Positions 59,682 through 64,000 of a stretch of DNA of 64,000 bases are shown in pieces (within the stretch, counting starts at the first letter, position 1; each line of letters begins with the position of its first letter). This DNA comes from Bacteroidota bacterium (lineage in GTDB: Bacteria; Bacteroidota; Bacteroidia; Bacteroidales; DTGW01). The stretch covers positions 1 to 64,000 of the forward strand of contig JAKPGM010000029.1 in the NCBI GenBank assembly GCA_029550865.1. Reading direction: 5' to 3'. The position numbers and the translations under genes are program-made. Under the pieces are notes generated by a model. It was given only the letters and a program-made list of their open reading frames with translations. It searched no databases and was not told the origin of the DNA.

Positions 59682-60344
59682 TTAAAAGAAATATAAAACG
59701 TAAAACGGAATAAAGGCAAACCCTAGTGGTATCAGTATAGCATAGGCTACTCCTATGAATTTTACAATAGGTGTATATATAGGATGATTCCAACCCATGG
59801 TCTGAAAAGCGCTCTGGATAGCATGATGCAGATGAAATCCCATCAATACCATAAAAATTATGTAAAGCCAGGAATAGAAAGGGTTTTTAAACAAATTTAT
59901 GACCATATTGTAAAAATCATGACGATGGGTGGCACCTTCGGGTATAGCTACCCATCCCAGCTTTACAAAATAAAAGTTCATAAAATGAATAATTAGGAAA
60001 ATAAAGATTATCAGTCCCGTATGAATCATATACTTTGAAAAGAAAGAAGTTTGTGAGTGGTTGGTCTTAACATAGCGAACCGGTCGTGCAAGCCAGTTTT
60101 GAATTTGCAAAATAATTCCGTAAATAATATGTAGCGCAAAACTACCAAATAGAAATACTTCCATGATTTTTATCAAAACATTGGAAGTCATAAACTCAAC
60201 AGCTTTCTGGTAACTTTCTCCTCCATCGTTTTTCAAAACCAATAGATTGATACTTAGGTGAACTACCAGGAAGACTGCCAAAAAAAGTCCCATCAGGGCC
60301 ATCATGAGTTTTTTTCCAATGGATGAATTAAAAAATTTAGCCAT
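59682..60344 (-). CDS. sdhC: Succinate dehydrogenase/fumarate reductase cytochrome b subunit
   Basis: 220 residues with five membrane helices. His residues placed as in diheme b558-type anchors: FLVVHLSINLL, FGSFALHIIYGII, IIFIFLIIHFMNFYF and LMGFHLHHAIQS. It anchors SdhAB at the inner membrane and passes electrons to or from menaquinone. First gene of the operon sdhC-sdhA-sdhB(-mrp-rnhB-rnhA), with a well-formed promoter 50 bases upstream. Confidence 0.94.
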   Translation of the reverse strand: MAKFFNSSIGKKLMMALMGLFLAVFLVVHLSINLLVLKNDGGESYQKAVEFMTSNVLIKIMEVFLFGSFALHIIYGIILQIQNWLARPVRYVKTNHSQTSFFSKYMIHTGLIIFIFLIIHFMNFYFVKLGWVAIPEGATHRHDFYNMVINLFKNPFYSWLYIIFMVLMGFHLHHAIQSAFQTMGWNHPIYTPIVKFIGVAYAILIPLGFAFIPFYVLYFF

Positions 60345-60393
60345 ACCTTTACCTATAAAATTTGAAAAAATGATTTGTCGGATTTGAAAGCGT

Positions 60394-60424
60394 CAAAGTT
60401 ATTTTGATTTTTGTTTTAGTCAAA
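60394..60424 (-). promoter_or_regulatory. Bacteroidota-type promoter for the sdhCAB operon
   Basis: On the minus strand TTTG (plus CAAA at 60421-60424) is followed by 19 bases and TAACTTTG (plus CAAAGTTA at 60394-60401). This fits the phylum consensus TTTG/TTG at -33 and TAnnTTTG at -7 with 19-base spacing. Transcription would start near 60387, giving a leader of about 40 bases before the sdhC ATG at 60344. Confidence 0.65.
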
Positions 60425-60438
60425 TAACAACAGATAAA

Positions 60439-60446
60439 TACTTTTG
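60439..60446 (+). promoter_or_regulatory. Candidate -7 element for the Xaa-Pro aminopeptidase gene
   Basis: TACTTTTG matches TAnnTTTG, 22 bases before the ATG at 60469. No TTTG with correct spacing was seen, so support is moderate. It lies back to back with the sdh promoter. Confidence 0.4.
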
Positions 60447-60468
60447 TTATTTATAATGAGTCTAAAAT

Positions 60469-61761
60469 ATGCGTGTACAGCCTATTTCGAATTTTTTGTT
60501 TGAGAAAAACCGGGCAAAATTAACCCGTTTGCTACCGGCAAGGTCGGTGGTAATACTGTGTGCCAACGATCGTATGCCTAAAAATGGAGACCAGTATTTT
60601 CCATATCGACAGGATAGCAATTTTTTCTATTTGACTGGTTTGATGGAGCCCAATGCTGTGGTAATGATTTGTCCCGACCATCCCGATTATCGATTGCGTG
60701 AGGTAGTTTTTATTGAAAAAACTTCCGAACATGATCGTACCTGGACTGGTGAAAAGCTATCGGTTGATGATGCCTATGCCATTTCGGGGGTAAAAAATAT
60801 TCGATGGATAGAGGAGTTTGACGAAATTATAGGGCAGATAATGGCGCATGTGTCGACGGTGTATCTGACCCTGGGGAGCGTTGATTCGTTGCGGTTTGCA
60901 TTAAATACTGCCGATTTCCGTTTATATCATCGTCTTGTGGAACGCTATCCACTACATCATTATCAGAATGCACAATCTTTGCTAACTCGACTGCGGATGA
61001 TTAAGGAAAAGGAGGAAATTGAACAGATTGAGCAGGCTATTGGGATTACGAAAAAGGCTTTTTATGAAATAATCAATGTGCTCGAGCCAGGCATACATGA
61101 GTACGAACTTGAAGCAGCTATCACAGCAGAGTTTATTCGCAATGGCGTGGTGCATCATGCTTTTGAGCCGATTGTTGCCTCTGGACGGAATGCTTGTGTA
61201 CTTCATTATACCAAAAATAGCAGCGTTTGTAATGATAACGAATTGGTGTTAATTGACTTTGGAGCCGAATTTAATAATTATTGTGCCGATATAACTCGTA
61301 CGCTTCCCGTCAATGGTCGATTTTCACCCAGGCAGTTGCAGGTGTACAATGCGGTACTGGAATTGATGCAGCGTGCCATGCAGATAACTCGAAAGGGGAA
61401 GTCGATCCTCGATATTCAACAGGAAATGGTGCCATATGTTGAGGAAGCTTTGATAAATCTTGAATTGCTTACTGAAGAAGAAATAAAAGAAAAAGAGGGC
61501 ACCGAAAGTCCTGCTTATAAAAAGTATTTTATGCATGGTATTTCCCATTTTCTTGGTCTTGATGTTCACGATGTGGGAGGTAAGGATGAAATACTTCAGC
61601 CAGGTATGGTTATCACCTGCGAACCGGCTATTTATATTCCCGAAGAGAACCTGGGTATCCGATTGGAGAATGATTTATTGATCACTGACCATGGAGTGGT
61701 AAACCTGTCGGAGGCTATCCCCATACTTCCTCAAGAGATTGAAGCTTTGTTTTCGCAGTAG
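60469..61761 (+). CDS. pepP: Xaa-Pro aminopeptidase (M24B)
   Basis: 430 residues. Removes N-terminal residues before proline. N-terminal AMP_N domain (about 1-140: RSVVILCANDRMPKNGDQYF, SNFFYLTGLMEPNAVVMICP). Pita-bread metallopeptidase domain with all five metal ligands in sight: Asp in LVLIDFGAEFNNYCADITRT (two), His in MHGISHFLGLDVHDVG, Glu in MVITCEPAIYIPEENLG and Glu in IRLENDLLITDHG. Cytoplasmic, single gene; converges with the amrS-like gene six bases away. Confidence 0.95.
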   Translation: MRVQPISNFLFEKNRAKLTRLLPARSVVILCANDRMPKNGDQYFPYRQDSNFFYLTGLMEPNAVVMICPDHPDYRLREVVFIEKTSEHDRTWTGEKLSVDDAYAISGVKNIRWIEEFDEIIGQIMAHVSTVYLTLGSVDSLRFALNTADFRLYHRLVERYPLHHYQNAQSLLTRLRMIKEKEEIEQIEQAIGITKKAFYEIINVLEPGIHEYELEAAITAEFIRNGVVHHAFEPIVASGRNACVLHYTKNSSVCNDNELVLIDFGAEFNNYCADITRTLPVNGRFSPRQLQVYNAVLELMQRAMQITRKGKSILDIQQEMVPYVEEALINLELLTEEEIKEKEGTESPAYKKYFMHGISHFLGLDVHDVGGKDEILQPGMVITCEPAIYIPEENLGIRLENDLLITDHGVVNLSEAIPILPQEIEALFSQ

Positions 61762-61767
61762 ACGAAA

Positions 61768-62820
61768 CTAATTCCACACACCAGCTATGGGATGTGCACA
61801 ATTAGGGCATTTTCCGTCGATGATATGCATTTGTCGCACCAGATATCCCATCCGTTCAATGAGTAATTTTTTACATTTGGGACAATACGTATTGCTATGT
61901 TCCGATTCACTTATATTCCCCAGGTATACATATTTTAAGCCTGTTTGAAGGGCAATATCCCTGGCCAGTTTCAATGTCGCTATGGGTGTGGAAGAGAGAT
62001 GTTTTAACCGATAGGTAGGGAAAAAACGAGAAAAATGCAACGGATATTCCGAAAATCCATTAATGACAAGCCATTTGCACATTTGCTGCATGAGGTCGGG
62101 ATGGGTGCTGTAACCAGGAACTAACAGGTTGGTAATTTCTATCCACACCCCCATATCTTTTAAAATTTTCAGGGTATGTAACACTGGCTTCAATGAACCG
62201 CCATTTAAATTCTTGTATACTTCTTCGTCCATCGCTTTTAGATCGATATTGACCGCATCAAGGAGGGGAATCAATTTTTTTAAGGGACCCGGATTGATAT
62301 ACCCATTTGATATCATAACATTTCGAATTCCTTCCTCGTGGGCTAGTTGAGCAATATCGTACATGTATTCGTAGAAAACGGTAGGTTCAGTATATGTGTA
62401 TGCTATTGCCTTACAATTTGCCTCTCGACATTTTTTGATGATTGTTTCTGGGGATACGTTAGTAGTTATAATGTCGATAGGAGACTTCTGGGATATATGA
62501 TAATTCTGACAGTTGAGGCAGGTAAAATTACATCCCGCAGTAGCAATTGAAAAGGCTTCGCTGCCTGGCAAAAAATGATACAGTGGCTTTTTTTCAATGG
62601 GGTCGATATTGATAGCACATGGATTGCCATAGGCCAGAGTATATAGCTTACCCCTAATGTTTTTGCGTGTACGACATAAACCAATGTGCCCTTCAGGTAG
62701 TAGACAGTTGTGCGGGCAAAGTCCACATCTTACCTCGTCCCCCATTGAAGCATAAAAGAAAGCTTCTTTGTAAGCTGTTGATTCGTCATGGATTGTGGTT
62801 CGATCAGTAAACTGGTTCAT
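61768..62820 (-). CDS. amrS: AmmeMemoRadiSam-system radical SAM enzyme (AmrS-like)
   Basis: 350 residues. The N-terminal VRCGLCPHNCLLPEGHIGLC motif followed by NPCAINIDPIEKKPLYHFLP is diagnostic of this group, once labelled pyruvate-formate lyase activating enzyme-like. Radical SAM cluster Cx3Cx2C in GCNFTCLNCQNYHIS; IAYTYTEPTVFYEYMYDIA and NIDLKAMDEEVYKNLNGG follow. A zinc-ribbon-like tail (YCPKCKKLL, GKCPNCAHPIAG) ends it. The AMMECR1 and MEMO partners that name the system are not adjacent here. The reaction is not established to my knowledge. Confidence 0.92.
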   Translation of the reverse strand: MNQFTDRTTIHDESTAYKEAFFYASMGDEVRCGLCPHNCLLPEGHIGLCRTRKNIRGKLYTLAYGNPCAINIDPIEKKPLYHFLPGSEAFSIATAGCNFTCLNCQNYHISQKSPIDIITTNVSPETIIKKCREANCKAIAYTYTEPTVFYEYMYDIAQLAHEEGIRNVMISNGYINPGPLKKLIPLLDAVNIDLKAMDEEVYKNLNGGSLKPVLHTLKILKDMGVWIEITNLLVPGYSTHPDLMQQMCKWLVINGFSEYPLHFSRFFPTYRLKHLSSTPIATLKLARDIALQTGLKYVYLGNISESEHSNTYCPKCKKLLIERMGYLVRQMHIIDGKCPNCAHPIAGVWN

Positions 62821-63098
62821 AAGGCTGCTGGATTACTTCTTTGCCTTTAAAAAGATAATTTCTTACATTAAAGTTATTACAATTTTTTTGGGTGATAGGT
62901 AAGAAAAAGTCACAAATTTTTTGAGGAATTTGCTTGTTTGGTCTTAAAATGTTTTTAGATAAGTAAAAATTCGTTCTTTTAAAGAAGCTTTGTCTTGGTA
63001 CTAAGCAATGTAATATGGGAGCGAAGTATTTTTGTTTGGGAAAAGGAATGGAGAAACCATAAGTATGCCTGTCAAATTTTATATGAGGCATTAAGGGG
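62821..63098. other. Intergenic region, nothing recognised
   Basis: About 280 AT-rich bases between two leftward genes. No gene, clear hairpin or consensus promoter seen. Confidence 0.4.
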
Positions 63099-63782
63099 TC
63101 AGGGATTGGAGAGGGCTATGGGGATAATTTTTCCGTTCATAACTTCGTGGGCAGATTTGGCAAAATTGGCGATAAATCGGGCCATTTGTGCTGGTTCAAT
63201 GGGTGCCTGATAGCCAGGGAAAGCTTGTTGGAGCATTTCTGTGTTGACAGCACCCAGAGCAAGGCAATTTACAGCAATATTGTAGGGAGCAAATTCTACG
63301 GCCATGCATTCAGTGATGCTTGCCAGTGCTGCTTTGCTACTGCTGTACCACGAAAGTCCTTTGTATTTTGAGCTGCCCTGAAAACCACCCATGCTGCTAA
63401 TATTGACCACATGGGGATGAGTTGCACGCTTTAAGAGGGGTAATAGCGTTCGAATAAGCCACGCGGGTGCCATATAATTAAGATATGCCATGCGGTAGGC
63501 TTCGTCAAAAGTGATGGCTTCAAAATTCTTATTGATGAGTAAACCAGCATTGTTAATCAAAATATCTATAGCATCGAAATAATCACTCACCTGCTGGTAC
63601 AGATATTCTTCTTGTTGGTGAATTTGCATCAAATCAAAAGATAAACATTTCACGTTGTGAGCCTGAGTCGTCAGAGAGGTTCGGCTAATAATCAGTAATT
63701 TATTTTGTGCTTCCTGTGCTAAATGTTCGACTAAAGCTTTGCCTATTCCGCGACTTCCTCCCGTTATCAGAATGTTGGCCAT
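63099..63782 (-). CDS. Short-chain dehydrogenase/reductase
   Basis: 227 residues, a minimal classical SDR. Cofactor motif ILITGGSRGIGKALVEHLA (TGxxxGIG), NNAGLL structural motif, catalytic Ser in VVNISSMGGFQGSSKYKG, and WYSSSKAAL (YxxxK) with Tyr and Lys. C-terminal LGAVNTEMLQQAFPG. NADP preference is suggested by Arg after GGS. Substrate unknown. Divergent from xseB with a 99-base gap. Confidence 0.9.
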   Translation of the reverse strand: MANILITGGSRGIGKALVEHLAQEAQNKLLIISRTSLTTQAHNVKCLSFDLMQIHQQEEYLYQQVSDYFDAIDILINNAGLLINKNFEAITFDEAYRMAYLNYMAPAWLIRTLLPLLKRATHPHVVNISSMGGFQGSSKYKGLSWYSSSKAALASITECMAVEFAPYNIAVNCLALGAVNTEMLQQAFPGYQAPIEPAQMARFIANFAKSAHEVMNGKIIPIALSNP

Positions 63783-63881
63783 GTTTTATTGTTTTTTGCA
63801 AAGATGGCAAATATTTTAACATCTGCTTTTTTCACACCGAATAGAATTTGTATTTTTACAGTACTGGAAAAAACAAGGCAC

Positions 63882-64000
63882 ATGGCAAAGAAACAACTTA
63901 CCTATCAGGAGGCATTAAACGAGATTGAGGAAATTGTAACTCACATTGAGGCGAACAAATTTTCTATTGACGAGTTGGGCGATAAGGTAAAACGAGTTGC
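63882..64000 (+). CDS. xseB: Exodeoxyribonuclease VII small subunit, partial
   Basis: Only the first 39 codons lie in the window. The translation starts MAKKQLTYQEALNEIEEIV and continues through IEANKFSIDELGDKV, the conserved helical N-terminus of XseB, which binds XseA and degrades single-stranded DNA. Continues beyond the right edge. The large subunit gene would be expected beside it but is not on the left. Confidence 0.88.
   Translation, partial: MAKKQLTYQEALNEIEEIVTHIEANKFSIDELGDKVKRV

Overview
The window reads as chromosome of a member of the Bacteroidota, probably an anaerobic or facultative Bacteroidales relative. The signs are two large secreted enzymes with C-terminal type IX secretion (T9SS) sorting domains, TAnnTTTG-type -7 promoter motifs, Bacteroidota-only families (OstA-like LPS assembly protein, DUF4139 protein carrying a carboxypeptidase-regulatory-like insert, SiaB/SiaC pair), a diheme SdhC/FrdC-type membrane anchor and moderate-to-low GC. 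I see no rRNA, tRNA, CRISPR array or intact mobile element. A frameshifted IS4-type transposase remnant lies at the left edge.

Layout. 1-3.5 kb is sparse: transposase relic, small secreted beta-repeat protein, over 1 kb of non-coding DNA and a secreted GH27 alpha-galactosidase. 4-11 kb holds mostly rightward metabolic and stress genes: alpha/beta hydrolase, carboxynorspermidine synthase-like protein, pdxH with a lipoprotein MsrB-MsrA fusion, a YitT-type membrane protein and a DUF4139 chimera. 11-20 kb has aconitase and YicC (leftward), an Ldh2-type dehydrogenase, a C69 dipeptidase and a T9SS-exported GH9 cellulase. 20-29 kb carries an acyltransferase, guaB and a tight envelope cluster of three SurA/PpiC-like proteins plus OstA. 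29-40 kb has a zincin-like membrane protein, D-2-hydroxyacid dehydrogenase, GH2 beta-galactosidase, a lone receiver protein, RlmD, an amino-acid permease and Tex. 40-47 kb has a ComB-like phosphatase, a PAS histidine kinase with a receiver partner, and two exported TldD/TldE-like proteins of which only one keeps the zinc site. 47-53 kb has a T9SS-exported GH81 beta-1,3-glucanase, an unusual lipoprotein, and rmlA. 53.6-60.3 kb is a leftward run: sdhC-sdhA-sdhB, mrp, rnhB-rnhA and siaB-siaC. 60.5-64 kb has a Xaa-Pro aminopeptidase, an AmrS-type radical SAM protein, an SDR and the start of xseB.

The physiology suggested is a polysaccharide-degrading heterotroph (GH27, GH9, GH2, GH81) that exports enzymes by T9SS and respires or reduces fumarate through a quinone-linked complex.

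The least explained feature is a dispersed structured repeat seen at three loci (about 1.21-1.33 kb, 3.80-3.99 kb and 52.29-52.61 kb). It has a period of about 135 bp, long imperfect terminal palindromes (CGGATGAAACGAGCATG / CATGCGAGTTCCATCCG) and an inner hairpin whose pairing is preserved although the bases differ between copies. At two places its CGGATGAAA arm, or a matching string, coincides exactly with the start codon of the next gene.
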